Positions 41,861 through 55,103 of a stretch of 64,000 bases of DNA are shown one piece after another. A program made the position numbers and the translations under genes. The notes under the pieces were generated by a model that did not search any database, had not been told where the DNA came from, and saw only the letters and a program-made list of their open reading frames with translations. Numbering within the stretch: the stretch's first letter is position 1; each line of letters opens with the position of its first letter. The stretch is from Vibrio ostreae (lineage in GTDB: Bacteria > Pseudomonadota > Gammaproteobacteria > Enterobacterales > Vibrionaceae): assembly GCF_019226825.1 (NCBI RefSeq), contig NZ_CP076643.1:1-64000 (forward strand), written 5' to 3'.

Positions 41861-41889
41861 CTTGAAAATTCCCTCTTACGTAACCATCT
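41861..41889 (+). promoter_or_regulatory. Candidate sigma32 heat-shock promoter for clpB
   Basis: CTTGAA at 41861-41866 and AACCATCT at 41882-41889, spacer 15, resemble the sigma32 consensus CTTGAA-N13-17-CCCCATNT. It lies 47 bp before the clpB start. E. coli clpB is a sigma32 gene. Confidence 0.65.
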
Positions 41890-41935
41890 TTCTAAACGTT
41901 AATAGTTTATCTCAGACGAGGTTAGGAAGGTTGTT

Positions 41936-44509
41936 ATGCGTCTTGATAGGTTTACCAGCAAATTCCAAATAGCGATTTCTGACGCTCAGTCACTGGCACT
42001 TGGGCGGGATCATCAGTATATCGAACCTGTACACCTAATGGTGGCACTCCTGGATCAAAATGGCAGTCCGATTCGTCCATTGCTGACGATGTTGGATGTC
42101 GATGCCATGCAACTGCGCTCTAAATTAGGTGAAATGCTTGATCGTGTGCCGAAAGTCAGCGGTATCGGCGGAGATGTTCAGCTCTCAAGTGGCTTGGGCA
42201 ATCTGTTTAACCTGTGCGATAAAGTGGCGCAAAAGCGTCAGGATGCCTACATCTCCTCTGAAATTTACCTGTTGGCAGCGTTGCAGGATCATGGCCCGCT
42301 CGGCAAGTTACTTAAAGAGTTTGGTTTGACCGAGAAAAAGGTTACCGATGCGATAGAGAAAATTCGTGGCGGTCAGAAGGTCAATGATCAGAATGCAGAA
42401 GAACTGCGCCAGGCGCTGGAAAAATACACCATTGATCTCACCGAGCGTGCCGAGCAGGGCAAGCTTGACCCTGTGATTGGCCGTGATGACGAAATCCGCC
42501 GTACCATTCAGGTACTGCAGCGCCGAACCAAGAACAATCCGGTACTGATCGGTGAACCCGGGGTTGGTAAAACGGCTATTGTCGAAGGTTTGGCCCAGCG
42601 CATCATCAATAATGAGGTGCCGGAAGGGCTGCGCGGTCGTCGTGTGCTATCGCTCGATATGGGCGCGCTGGTGGCGGGTGCTAAATATCGCGGTGAATTT
42701 GAAGAACGCCTGAAATCGGTTCTGAATGAGTTGGCCAAAGAAGAGGGCAACGTCATTCTGTTTATTGACGAGCTGCATACCATGGTGGGAGCCGGTAAAG
42801 GTGAAGGCTCGATGGATGCCGGTAATATGCTCAAGCCGGCATTAGCTCGTGGTGAGCTGCATTGTGTCGGTGCCACTACGCTGGATGAATACCGTCAATA
42901 TATCGAAAAAGATCCGGCGTTGGAACGTCGCTTCCAGAAAGTGCTGGTCGATGAGCCGAGTGTGGAAGATACCGTGGCGATTCTGCGTGGATTGAAAGAG
43001 CGTTACGAGCTGCATCACCATGTGGAAATTACCGACCCGGCGATAGTGGCGGCGGCCAGTTTATCCCACCGTTACGTCTCGGACCGTCAGTTGCCGGATA
43101 AAGCGATTGACCTGATCGATGAAGCCGCATCCAGCATCCGGATGCAAATTGACTCCAAGCCAGAAGCTTTGGATAAGCTGGAGCGTAAAATTATCCAGCT
43201 TAAAATTGAGCAGCAGGCACTGAGCAACGAGCACGATGATGCCAGTGAAAAACGTCTCAATATTCTCAACGACGAGCTTGAGGAAAAAGAGCGGGATTAC
43301 GCTGAGCTGGAAGAAGTGTGGAATGCGGAAAAAGCAGCCTTGTCTGGTACCCAGCATATTAAAAGTGAACTGGAGCAGGCTCGTCTTGATCTGGAAGTCG
43401 CTCGCCGCGCTGGTGATTTGAGCCGTATGTCGGAGTTGCAATATGGCCGTATCCCTGAACTGGAGAAACAGCTTGATCTGGCAGCCCAGGCTGAAATGCA
43501 GGAGATGACTCTGCTGCGCAACAAAGTGACTGATGCCGAAATCGCCGAAGTGCTCTCGAAGCAGACCGGTATTCCGGTGTCGAAAATGCTTGAAGCAGAA
43601 AAAGAGAAACTGCTGCGCATGGAAGAGGTATTGCATCAGCGTGTCATCGGTCAGGCTGAAGCGGTCGAAGTGGTCGCAAATGCGATTCGTCGTAGCCGTG
43701 CGGGACTGTCGGATCCAAATCGTCCAATTGGTTCGTTCCTGTTTTTAGGTCCAACCGGTGTGGGTAAAACCGAGCTTTGTAAAACCCTCGCCAACTTCAT
43801 GTTCGACAGTGAAGACGCCATGGTGCGGATTGATATGTCGGAGTTCATGGAGAAACACTCTGTGGCTCGTCTGGTGGGGGCACCTCCAGGTTATGTCGGC
43901 TATGAAGAGGGCGGCTATCTGACTGAAGCAGTGCGCCGCAAACCTTATTCCGTCATTTTGCTGGATGAAGTCGAAAAGGCTCATCCGGATGTGTTCAACA
44001 TTCTGTTGCAGGTTTTGGACGACGGACGTCTGACTGATGGTCAGGGACGTACGGTTGATTTCCGCAATACAGTGGTGATTATGACTTCGAACCTGGGTTC
44101 GTCACGGATTCAGGAAAACTTTGCTCAGCTCGACTACCAGGGCATTAAAGAGCAGGTGATGGAAGTGGTCAGTCATCATTTCCGTCCTGAGTTCCTAAAC
44201 CGGGTGGATGAGAGCGTGGTGTTCCATCCTCTGGGACGGGATCAGATTAAGTCGATTGCTTCTATTCAGATTGAGCGTCTGCGTAAACGCTTAGTGGAAC
44301 GAGACTACGAGCTTATAGTCAGCGATGAAGCTTTGGATATGGTTGCTCAGGTCGGTTTCGATCCTGTATATGGTGCGCGGCCACTTAAACGCGCTATCCA
44401 GCAGAACGTCGAAAACCCGTTGGCGAAATCAATCCTGGCCGGAGAGTTTCTTCCCGGAACGCCGATCAAGCTGGAAGTCAAAGATGGTCGTATAAGTGCC
44501 AGTCAGTAA
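41936..44509 (+). CDS. clpB: ATP-dependent disaggregase ClpB
   Basis: ClpB is a hexameric AAA+ chaperone that, with DnaK, pulls apart protein aggregates after heat stress. The 857-residue protein is full length. The N-domain is at 1-145. AAA1 has Walker A GEPGVGKT near 206. The coiled-coil M-domain lies at about 400-525. AAA2 has Walker A GPTGVGKT near 605, followed by the C-terminal small domain. The ATG at 41936 opens [26 protein letters not shown], the family N-terminus. Its own promoter separates it from rluD-pgeF. Confidence 0.99.
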   Translation: MRLDRFTSKFQIAISDAQSLALGRDHQYIEPVHLMVALLDQNGSPIRPLLTMLDVDAMQLRSKLGEMLDRVPKVSGIGGDVQLSSGLGNLFNLCDKVAQKRQDAYISSEIYLLAALQDHGPLGKLLKEFGLTEKKVTDAIEKIRGGQKVNDQNAEELRQALEKYTIDLTERAEQGKLDPVIGRDDEIRRTIQVLQRRTKNNPVLIGEPGVGKTAIVEGLAQRIINNEVPEGLRGRRVLSLDMGALVAGAKYRGEFEERLKSVLNELAKEEGNVILFIDELHTMVGAGKGEGSMDAGNMLKPALARGELHCVGATTLDEYRQYIEKDPALERRFQKVLVDEPSVEDTVAILRGLKERYELHHHVEITDPAIVAAASLSHRYVSDRQLPDKAIDLIDEAASSIRMQIDSKPEALDKLERKIIQLKIEQQALSNEHDDASEKRLNILNDELEEKERDYAELEEVWNAEKAALSGTQHIKSELEQARLDLEVARRAGDLSRMSELQYGRIPELEKQLDLAAQAEMQEMTLLRNKVTDAEIAEVLSKQTGIPVSKMLEAEKEKLLRMEEVLHQRVIGQAEAVEVVANAIRRSRAGLSDPNRPIGSFLFLGPTGVGKTELCKTLANFMFDSEDAMVRIDMSEFMEKHSVARLVGAPPGYVGYEEGGYLTEAVRRKPYSVILLDEVEKAHPDVFNILLQVLDDGRLTDGQGRTVDFRNTVVIMTSNLGSSRIQENFAQLDYQGIKEQVMEVVSHHFRPEFLNRVDESVVFHPLGRDQIKSIASIQIERLRKRLVERDYELIVSDEALDMVAQVGFDPVYGARPLKRAIQQNVENPLAKSILAGEFLPGTPIKLEVKDGRISASQ

Positions 44510-44512
44510 AAC

Positions 44513-44549
44513 AGTAAAAGCCATGCCCAGCATGGCTTTTGTTTTTTTG
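44513..44549 (+). terminator. Terminator after clpB
   Basis: AAAAGCCATGC/GCATGGCTTTT with loop CCA, then TTTTTTT. Starts 4 bp past the clpB stop. Confidence 0.9.
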
Positions 44550-44697
44550 TTCCTCTGTGTGATCCGAAAGCCAGGCCTGATAGCGTTGAAAAAGTGGCTT
44601 TTTTAGATGTTCGGGGCAGGATTTGTTGGTTTAAGAATCAATGTGATGTTTATTTGTCCGCTTGGTTGCAAAAGGTCATTTTTTTCTTAAATTACTC

Positions 44698-44725
44698 TTG
44701 CCAAGCGTTTATTCCTCCCTATAAT
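44698..44725 (+). promoter_or_regulatory. rRNA operon promoter
   Basis: TTGCCA (44698-44703) and perfect TATAAT (44720-44725), spacer 16, with a GC-rich discriminator (GCGCT). An AT-rich UP-like tract lies upstream (44671-44695). The layout is typical of a growth-rate-controlled rrn promoter. The stretch 44726-45124 is the transcribed leader. Confidence 0.85.
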
Positions 44726-44886
44726 GCGCTTCCGTTGTCAGGCAAAACTGCTTAAGCAGGCAAGGCAGCAAAGACGGAAAATTAAGTTTCTTAAGTTAAA
44801 GAAATTTAAAATAAAAAAATGGTTGACTCGCTAAATTAAGTCGCTAAAATGGCCGTCCGCTTTGAGAAGAAACTTCGAAAAAGCAA

Positions 44887-44899
44887 TGCTCTTTAACAA
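44887..44899 (+). promoter_or_regulatory. rrn leader boxA antitermination site
   Basis: TGCTCTTTAACAA is the rrn boxA sequence bound by NusB-S10. It keeps RNA polymerase going through the untranslated operon and lies about 225 bp before the 16S start. Confidence 0.9.
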
Positions 44900-45124
44900 T
44901 ATAAACCTATCAATCTGTGTGGGCACTCGTTGATGATAATCGAAGATGATTCTAAAGAATCAACTTAGGTATCAATGAACTGAGTGACCAATTTGAATGA
45001 GCAATCATTCGAGCACAGTCAATTCATTACCATTCTGTTGGAATGGTAATAGCTTTGAATTACTAAGGTAATTTGAAGTCAGTATTCATTGAGCCTCCCC
45101 TAATTATTTAGGGAATCAAATCTT

Positions 45125-46677
<1,553 letters not shown>

Positions 46678-46737
46678 TACGAATGATTATTGCGATGAGT
46701 GTTCACACAGATTGATGGTTTATTTAAAGAGATTCGT

Positions 46738-46813
46738 GGGGCTATAGCTCAGCTGGGAGAGCGCCTGCATGGCATGCAGGAGGTCAGCGGTTCGATCCCG
46801 CTTAGCTCCACCA
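46738..46813 (+). tRNA. tRNA-Ala, anticodon GGC
   Basis: A complete cloverleaf of 76 nt with encoded CCA. Acceptor GGGGCTA pairs with TAGCTCC, and the anticodon loop carries GGC at 46771-46773. It lies alone in the 16S-23S spacer. In E. coli the spacer tRNA-Ala has anticodon UGC, and GGC species are outside rrn, so this placement differs. Confidence 0.95.
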
Positions 46814-46862
46814 CTTTTAAGCACATTTCTTCATGTGAAGAGATAAGTGTTCTTAAAAGTGG
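46811..46862. repeat. 11-bp inverted repeat starting at the tRNA-Ala CCA end
   Basis: CCACTTTTAAG (46811-46821) and CTTAAAAGTGG (46852-46862) are perfect complements. Inside, CACAT/ATGTG forms a second hairpin. The encoded CCA of tRNA-Ala is the first part of the stem, so the structure may influence 3' processing. Confidence 0.75.
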
Positions 46863-46887
46863 TTCATCTCATTAGAGATACGAATCT

Positions 46888-46900
46888 TGCTCTTTAACAA
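46888..46900 (+). promoter_or_regulatory. Spacer boxA before 23S rRNA
   Basis: A second TGCTCTTTAACAA, as found in rrn spacers, sustaining antitermination into 23S. The rest of the spacer to 47142 holds processing-stem sequence and no gene. Confidence 0.85.
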
Positions 46901-47142
46901 TTTGGAAAGCTGACAAAATGATCTTTTGTTTATTCGTAAACGAAACATTATTTGTAAAGTTCTCAATGTATTCCGAAATGGAATACACCAACAACACATT
47001 CAAGTGTGCTTGGTAGAAACTTGTTTTCAAGTTTCAAAATTGAGTCCGGCAAAATCGAAAAGTCTCTCGCTCATTCAAATAATGAGAGACAACGAAACCT
47101 TGGTGACTTGGTTCATCAACTCGAAACTCCTTCGGGTTGTAT

Positions 47143-50033
<2,891 letters not shown>

Positions 50034-50182
50034 ACAACACCCAAGGGGTTTTGATGGACTCAATGACCAGTACATTGAATGTGTAATGAGAACGAAAACA
50101 GCTTTCCAATCTTTTGTCTTCACTTTTAAAAAAGTGAAAATAAAAGGTAATTATCGCTTACAGCGGTAGTTAAACAGAATTT

Positions 50183-50301
50183 TGCTTGGCGACCATAGCG
50201 TTTTGGACCCACCTGACTCCATTCCGAACTCAGAAGTGAAACGAAACAGCGTCGATGGTAGTGTGGGGCCTCCCCATGTGAGAGTAGAACATCGCCAGGC
50301 T
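50183..50301 (+). rRNA. rrf: 5S ribosomal RNA
   Basis: TGCTTGGCGACCATAGCG to GAACATCGCCAGGCT, about 119 nt, with CCGAACTCAGAAGTGAAAC in the middle. The 23S-5S gap holds an inverted repeat (TTCACTTTT/AAAAGTGAA, about 50120-50140), likely a processing stem. Confidence 0.96.
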
Positions 50302-50386
50302 TTAATTACTTGCTTCAGTTTGCTCCTTTTTTAAGGAATAGCCTGAAAGCAAAAACGAGAAAAGACTTTTATAGTCTGACCAATGC

Positions 50387-50463
50387 GGAGCGGTAGTTCA
50401 GTTGGTTAGAATACCGGCCTGTCACGCCGGGGGTCGCGGGTTCGAGTCCCGTCCGCTCCGCCA
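50387..50463 (+). tRNA. tRNA-Asp, anticodon GTC
   Basis: A complete 77-nt cloverleaf. Acceptor GGAGCGG pairs with CCGCTCC, anticodon GTC at 50421-50423, encoded CCA. It is co-transcribed downstream of 5S, as aspT is in E. coli rrnC. Confidence 0.97.
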
Positions 50464-50507
50464 CTTATTTATAGGGTTCGCCCTATGGTTGAACAAGTCC
50501 CGCTTGA

Positions 50508-50530
50508 ACGCAAGCCCGGCCGTTCCGCCA
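50508..50530 (+). pseudogene. Relic of a tRNA 3' end (tRNA-Asp-like)
   Basis: GCCCGGCCGTTCCGCCA resembles the T-stem and acceptor end of the neighbouring tRNA-Asp (CCCGTCCGCTCCGCCA). No matching 5' half is found, so it is not a working tRNA. Confidence 0.4.
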
Positions 50531-50567
50531 CTTTATTCTGAGTGTCGACTCATTAAAAACGAACTAC

Positions 50568-50652
50568 AGGAGTGTAGCTCCAATTGGCAGAGCAGAAGAT
50601 TACTCTGATTTTGCGAATTGGCGTGTGTTGGGAGTTTGAATTTCTTCAAGAC
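50568..50652 (+). pseudogene. Degenerate tRNA-Trp copy
   Basis: It begins AGGAGTGTAGCTCCAATTGG and goes on GCAGAGCAG, almost identical to the intact tRNA-Trp 121 bp downstream. The anticodon arm is replaced by unrelated sequence, and the T-arm reads GTTGGGAGTTTGAATTTCTTC, with the acceptor end lost. It looks like a decayed tandem duplicate. Confidence 0.75.
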
Positions 50653-50688
50653 CCAAAGTATCCAGATACAATTTGATGACCTATTTCT

Positions 50689-50765
<77 letters not shown>

Positions 50766-50770
50766 TATTA

Positions 50771-50803
50771 AGAAGCCTCAGCAGTAATGCTGGGGCTTTT
50801 TTA
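50771..50803 (+). terminator. Terminator of the rRNA operon
   Basis: AGCCTCAGCA/TGCTGGGGCT with loop GTAA, followed by TTTTTTA, directly after tRNA-Trp. Confidence 0.85.
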
Positions 50804-50815
50804 CGCCTGAATATT

Positions 50816-50860
50816 GGTGAAGTTTAGCTCCAATTGACAGAGCTGTGGATTATCTTGCTG
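50816..50860 (+). pseudogene. Second tRNA-Trp relic
   Basis: GTTTAGCTCCAATTGACAGAGC followed by TGTGGATT repeats the D-arm and start of the anticodon arm of tRNA-Trp with scattered changes, then diverges. It lies past the terminator. Confidence 0.6.
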
Positions 50861-50971
50861 AGCTTACTTCCCCCCGATAGTAAATTTTACCTTGTCGATT
50901 CGGGCAATTTGTCTTATTTCATCTAAGCTTTTTGGTACTGGATTATGCATCTGTATGACAAGGATATTGCT

Positions 50972-51889
50972 ATGCGCAGCACCACTTCTTCTCAATCTCA
51001 ACCGATCCTGGAGTCTCATGACATTCCTCAGGAAGCGTTTGACTGGTATGACGAATATGCCCACGGCATCATTGACCGGCGTGAGTTCATCAAGCGCTTG
51101 TCTGGTCTGGCCGTCGTCGGGCTGACTGTTTCGAGTTTAACCTCAGTATTGATGCCTAACTATGCTTTGGCGGAGCAGGTTTCGTTTAATGACCCCAAAA
51201 TCAAAGCGACTTATACCGAGTTCGATTCACCTCTCGGACATGGTAAAGGTCGTGGCTACCTGGTGATGCCGAAAGAGATGTCCAAACCGCTGCCGGTGGT
51301 TTTAGTTGTGCATGAAAATCGCGGTTTGAATCCCTATATCGAAGATGTCGCCCGTCGTCTGGCTATGAACGGCTTCATTGCTTTTGCTCCTGATGCGCTC
51401 TATCCACTCGGCGGTTATCCTGGCAATGATGATGATGGTCGTGCAATGCAAAGCAGTCTGGATCGTGAAAAAGTTGAACAAGACTTCATCGCTGCGGCGC
51501 GTTTTATCAAGTCTTATCCTGGATCCTCTGGCAAATTAGGCGCGGTCGGATTCTGTTTTGGTGGCTATATCGTCAATATGCTGGCTGCTGTTATACCGGA
51601 TGAATTGAATGCAGGGGTGCCATTTTATGGCACGCCAGCGGCTGAGAGTTTGCGTGCTCAGGTTAAGGGCCCACTACTGATTCATTTCGCTGAGCTGGAC
51701 AAGCGCGTTAATGATACATGGCCGCAGTATCAACAGGTCTTACAAGGTAATCAGGTGCCTTATGAGGCGGTGATTTATCCGGGTGTGAACCATGGTTTCC
51801 ATAATGATTCGACTGCTCGTTACAACGAAGAAGCTGCCGAATCGGCCTGGGGGAAAACGTTGATCTTTTTTGATACACACCTGATTTGA
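50972..51889 (+). CDS. Dienelactone hydrolase-family protein with Tat signal
   Basis: An alpha/beta hydrolase of the dienelactone hydrolase family; the natural substrate is unknown. From ATG 50972 (AAGGAT 8 bp upstream) it has 305 residues. Residues 36-60 form a twin-arginine signal, DRREFIKRLSGLAVVGL, after an unusually long N-region of 35 residues, so the enzyme is probably exported folded. The catalytic triad candidates are the cysteine in GFCFGG, the aspartate in FAELDKRV and the histidine in GVNHGFHN. An in-frame ATG at 50945 is less likely. DUF1904 and nfsA follow on the same strand. Confidence 0.88.
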   Translation: MRSTTSSQSQPILESHDIPQEAFDWYDEYAHGIIDRREFIKRLSGLAVVGLTVSSLTSVLMPNYALAEQVSFNDPKIKATYTEFDSPLGHGKGRGYLVMPKEMSKPLPVVLVVHENRGLNPYIEDVARRLAMNGFIAFAPDALYPLGGYPGNDDDGRAMQSSLDREKVEQDFIAAARFIKSYPGSSGKLGAVGFCFGGYIVNMLAAVIPDELNAGVPFYGTPAAESLRAQVKGPLLIHFAELDKRVNDTWPQYQQVLQGNQVPYEAVIYPGVNHGFHNDSTARYNEEAAESAWGKTLIFFDTHLI

Positions 51890-51985
51890 TGGTGTGTGGG
51901 ATATCAATGAAACAAATTGAGTGGCATAAGGTCGAACCTCCATTTTTAAGCTGTTATTATGCTTTGAAAAAGAGGAAGTAAATTT

Positions 51986-52318
51986 ATGCCACATTTTCGT
52001 TTTCGCGCGGTAGAGCCGCAGACGGTACAAGTCTTATCAAAAAGTCTGATTGATGAACTAGAGTCAATCATGCAGTCGCCACGTGCTGATTTTACCTTTG
52101 AATATATCTACACAACGTTTTTCTTTGAGGAAGAAGTCTCTCCGGCTTATCCGTTTGTCGAAGTCCTCTGGTTCGATCGGGGCCAGGAAAAGCAGGATAA
52201 GGTTGCCGAGATCATTACCCGTCAGGTGCGCGATGTGATCGGCGAAGAGCTTAATGTCGCGGTTATTTTTACCGCGCTGAAGCCAGAACAGTACTACGAC
52301 AACGGCCAACATTATTAA
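51986..52318 (+). CDS. DUF1904 family protein
   Basis: A 110-residue protein of unknown function, MPHFRFRAVEPQTVQVLSKSLIDELESIMQ..., of the tautomerase-like DUF1904 family. No signal peptide or membrane segment. GAGGAAG lies 6-12 bp before the ATG. It ends 17 bp before the flavin reductase gene and is probably co-transcribed with it. Confidence 0.75.
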   Translation: MPHFRFRAVEPQTVQVLSKSLIDELESIMQSPRADFTFEYIYTTFFFEEEVSPAYPFVEVLWFDRGQEKQDKVAEIITRQVRDVIGEELNVAVIFTALKPEQYYDNGQHY

Positions 52319-52335
52319 TTACGGGAGAGCTGGAT

Positions 52336-53058
52336 ATGAACAGTGTCATTGAAACGATTCAGGGCCATCGCTCGATTCGGTCTTTTACCGATACACCGGT
52401 ATCCAAAGAGCAGTTGGATACCATTATTGCATCAGGCATTTCTGCCTCCTCTTCCAGCTTGTTACAAGTTGTTTCTATCATCCGGGTTACCGATCAGGAT
52501 AAGCGGGCTAAGCTCGCTCAACTGGCGGGTAATCAGGCGTATGTCGAGAGCGCGGCGGAGTTTCTGGTGTTCTGTATCGACTATCAGCGTCATTACGCGA
52601 TGAACCCGAATGTCAAACCTGAGTTTATGGAACTGACTTTAATCGGTGCGGTTGACTCAGGTATTATGGCGCAGAACTGTTTGCTAGCTGCAGAATCTAT
52701 CGGTCTGGGCGGCGTCTACATCGGTGGGTTGCGTAACGCGCCGGATGAGGTTGATGCACTGCTTGACCTGCCTCCTTATACTGCGGTGCTGTTTGGTATG
52801 TGCCTTGGAGAACCGGATCAGGATCCCCAGCTCAAGCCTCGTCTCAGCCCGCAGGTAATCGTGCATGAGAACAGCTATCAGCCACTCGATCATGCTTTGA
52901 TCGAACAATACGATCAGACCATGCTCGAATACTACCGCTCCCGCTCAAGTAACGCTAAGCAGCAGGGCTGGTCTGAGCAAATCACCACTAAGCTCAGTCA
53001 GGAGTCCCGACCTTACATGCTGGATTATTTGCAGCGGAAAGGGCTGGCCAAGCGTTAA
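52336..53058 (+). CDS. nfsA: NADPH nitroreductase/FMN reductase (NfsA/Frp)
   Basis: An FMN-containing NADPH oxidoreductase, 240 residues. It is closest to V. harveyi Frp, the flavin reductase that supplies FMNH2 to luciferase, and to E. coli NfsA nitroreductase. Shared segments include ETIQGHRSIRSF, SASSSSLLQVVSIIRVTD, LTLIGAVDSGIMAQNCLLAAES and LGGVYIGGLRN. No lux genes are in the window, so a general flavin/nitro reductase role is more likely. A terminator follows closely. Confidence 0.93.
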   Translation: MNSVIETIQGHRSIRSFTDTPVSKEQLDTIIASGISASSSSLLQVVSIIRVTDQDKRAKLAQLAGNQAYVESAAEFLVFCIDYQRHYAMNPNVKPEFMELTLIGAVDSGIMAQNCLLAAESIGLGGVYIGGLRNAPDEVDALLDLPPYTAVLFGMCLGEPDQDPQLKPRLSPQVIVHENSYQPLDHALIEQYDQTMLEYYRSRSSNAKQQGWSEQITTKLSQESRPYMLDYLQRKGLAKR

Positions 53059-53062
53059 GCTA

Positions 53063-53093
53063 ATAAAAAACCGCCGGCAGGCGGTTTTTTATT
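53063..53093. terminator. Bidirectional terminator between nfsA and ampG
   Basis: AAAAAACCGCC/GGCGGTTTTTT with loop GGCA. The symmetric A/T tails suit both nfsA and the convergent ampG. Confidence 0.9.
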
Positions 53094-53117
53094 TAACCAT
53101 TCAGACGGTCTGGGAGA

Positions 53118-54503
53118 TTAATCGCTTTGCTTGACCGATGAGACGTCGTCTTGATGTTTTTGCTGGGCATTGCGCAGCATATCTGTGAAGTAGTGACGCA
53201 GCGAATAAAGCATAATCAGGCTCGGAATTACCATGACAGCAGTCAGGATAAAGAACAGCGACCAGTTATCGAGTATCTCGGCCAGATTACCACTGAACGA
53301 TGCCAATACCGTACGGCCAAAGTTACCCAAAGATGCTAATAAAGCGTACTGGGTGGCGGAAAAGGCCTGGCCGGTGACTACGGTCAGGAAGGAAACAAAT
53401 GCCACGGTAGAGAAAGCGGTGGTGAAGTTGTCGACAAAAATAGTTGCTAGCAACAGATGCTCATTTGGTCCGACTTCGGCAATCCACGAGAACATCAAAT
53501 TACTGGCCGACATTGCAATGCCGCCAATCATCAGGCCACGCACAATACCAAACCGCACGTTAAACATGCTGCCGATAAAGGTAAACAGCATGGTCATTCC
53601 CCAGCCAATCAGTTTGGAGTAATAGCCAATTTGTTCATTACTAAAACCGATTTCCTTATAGAAGGCGATCGACATCCGGCCTAAGAACGCTTCCCCTATC
53701 TTAAACAAGAATACGAACAGCAACAGGGTCAGGGCCACCTGAGTGCCGTTACGGCGAAAGAAGTCAACGAAGGGCTCAATCAGGGTGACACTCAGCCAGC
53801 GGCCGAGCTTTGAATGGACATACTTGCTATGGCGACTCTCTGCTTGTTGTTGCAGTTGATCGCGCAGGGTTTTGGGCTCACCCACTAACAGGGTAAAAAC
53901 CATCAGCAGTACCACAATGGCGGCCATCCCGAGGTAAACCTGATTCCAGCCGACCTGGTCTGCGTTGACAAAGGCCAGATAACCCGGCAGCGAATAGCCG
54001 GTCCACCAGCCGATGACGGCCATAGCTGAAGCCTGGGGCAGCTTGGAGGGCTCTGATTTAGGAAAGCTGTCAATACGAAACGCATCAATGGCGATGTCTT
54101 GGGTAGCTGAAGCGGTGGCAATGGCCAGTGCCAGCATGGAAGTGAGCAACAGGTTACTAGCCGGATCGACCTTGGCAATCGCCAGTGTACAGAGTAGAAC
54201 CAGGCTTTGGCAGAAAAATATCCAGCTACGGCGCTGACCGAGCAAGGGTTGCAGCAGCGGTAGTTTTACCCGGTCAACCAGAGGTGCCCAGAGGAAATTA
54301 ATCGCGTAGACCGAGAACACACTGCCAAAGTAGCCGATGGCAGATAAGGTTAACCCGGCATCTGCCAGCCAACCGGACATACTGGATCCAATCAGCACCC
54401 AAGGGAAACCACTTGAACAGCCGAGCATGAAAACCCAAAGTAAGCGGCGGTCAAAGTAACTAAGCACGGTTTCTTTCCAGGTATAAGACTGGTCGCTCTG
54501 CAT
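53118..54503 (-). CDS. ampG: Muropeptide permease AmpG
   Basis: AmpG imports GlcNAc-anhydroMurNAc muropeptides across the inner membrane for recycling and is needed for AmpC induction where AmpR exists. The 461-residue protein is an MFS permease with about 12-14 membrane segments (RRLLWVFMLGCSSGFPWVLIGSSMSGWLADAGL near the start). It is the last gene of a yajG-cyclophilin-ampG transcript. Its products feed NagZ, AnmK and MurQ at 19.7-23 kb. Confidence 0.95.
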   Translation of the reverse strand: MQSDQSYTWKETVLSYFDRRLLWVFMLGCSSGFPWVLIGSSMSGWLADAGLTLSAIGYFGSVFSVYAINFLWAPLVDRVKLPLLQPLLGQRRSWIFFCQSLVLLCTLAIAKVDPASNLLLTSMLALAIATASATQDIAIDAFRIDSFPKSEPSKLPQASAMAVIGWWTGYSLPGYLAFVNADQVGWNQVYLGMAAIVVLLMVFTLLVGEPKTLRDQLQQQAESRHSKYVHSKLGRWLSVTLIEPFVDFFRRNGTQVALTLLLFVFLFKIGEAFLGRMSIAFYKEIGFSNEQIGYYSKLIGWGMTMLFTFIGSMFNVRFGIVRGLMIGGIAMSASNLMFSWIAEVGPNEHLLLATIFVDNFTTAFSTVAFVSFLTVVTGQAFSATQYALLASLGNFGRTVLASFSGNLAEILDNWSLFFILTAVMVIPSLIMLYSLRHYFTDMLRNAQQKHQDDVSSVKQSD

Positions 54504-54520
54504 GAATGATTCCTTAAAAC

Positions 54521-54548
54521 CAGGGCCCTGATAATTGTCAGAGCCCTG
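54521..54548 (-). terminator. Possible weak terminator between the cyclophilin gene and ampG
   Basis: CAGGGCTCTGA/TCAGGGCCCTG with one mismatch and loop CAATTA, followed by only four T residues on the minus strand. It might lower ampG expression relative to the upstream genes. Confidence 0.4.
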
Positions 54549-54554
54549 ATGAGA

Positions 54555-55103
54555 TTACTTGATGAGGGTGGCTTTGGTGATGACGATAGGAGTTTGCGGT
54601 ACATCGCCCATGCGACCAACCGAGTGAGTCGGCTGTTTCGCCATCGTCTGAATGACACTAAAACCTTCAACCACCTGGCCGAATACCGCGTAACCCGGTG
54701 GACGTTGATTGTAATCGAGGAAATTATTGTCAGTCAGGTTGATGAAGAACTGGCGTGTCGCAGAATTCGGATTCGCGGTACGTGCCATAGCGATGGTCGC
54801 AGTATTATTGGCCAGGCCATTGCTTGCTTCATTTTTGATCGGTGCGTAGGTCTTGAGCTGATTCATGTCTTTATCATAGCCACCGCCCTGAGCCATAAAG
54901 CCCGGGATGATACGGTGGAACTGACTACCGACATAACTGCCGTCTTCGACATATTTGAGGAAGTTCGCACTGCTGATCGGTGCTTTTTCATCATTTAACT
55001 TGACAGTGAAATTACCCAGCGTCGTTTCAAATTCTACTTTCGGTCCGGCCCATACAGCGCTGCTGCTGAGCAGCGCCAGTGCCGTTAGCCACAGTTTAGC
55101 CAC
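54555..55103 (-). CDS. ppiA: Periplasmic cyclophilin-type peptidyl-prolyl isomerase
   Basis: A 182-residue cyclophilin with a signal peptide (MAKLWLTALALLSSSAVWAG) that would send it to the periplasm, like E. coli PpiA. Core motifs: FHRIIPGFMAQGGGYDKD, TIAMARTANPNSATRQFFINL and the C-terminal GYAVFGQVVEGFSVI. Its first 8 bp overlap yajG. Its place between yajG and ampG differs from E. coli, where yajG and ampG are adjacent. Confidence 0.92.
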   Translation of the reverse strand: MAKLWLTALALLSSSAVWAGPKVEFETTLGNFTVKLNDEKAPISSANFLKYVEDGSYVGSQFHRIIPGFMAQGGGYDKDMNQLKTYAPIKNEASNGLANNTATIAMARTANPNSATRQFFINLTDNNFLDYNQRPPGYAVFGQVVEGFSVIQTMAKQPTHSVGRMGDVPQTPIVITKATLIK

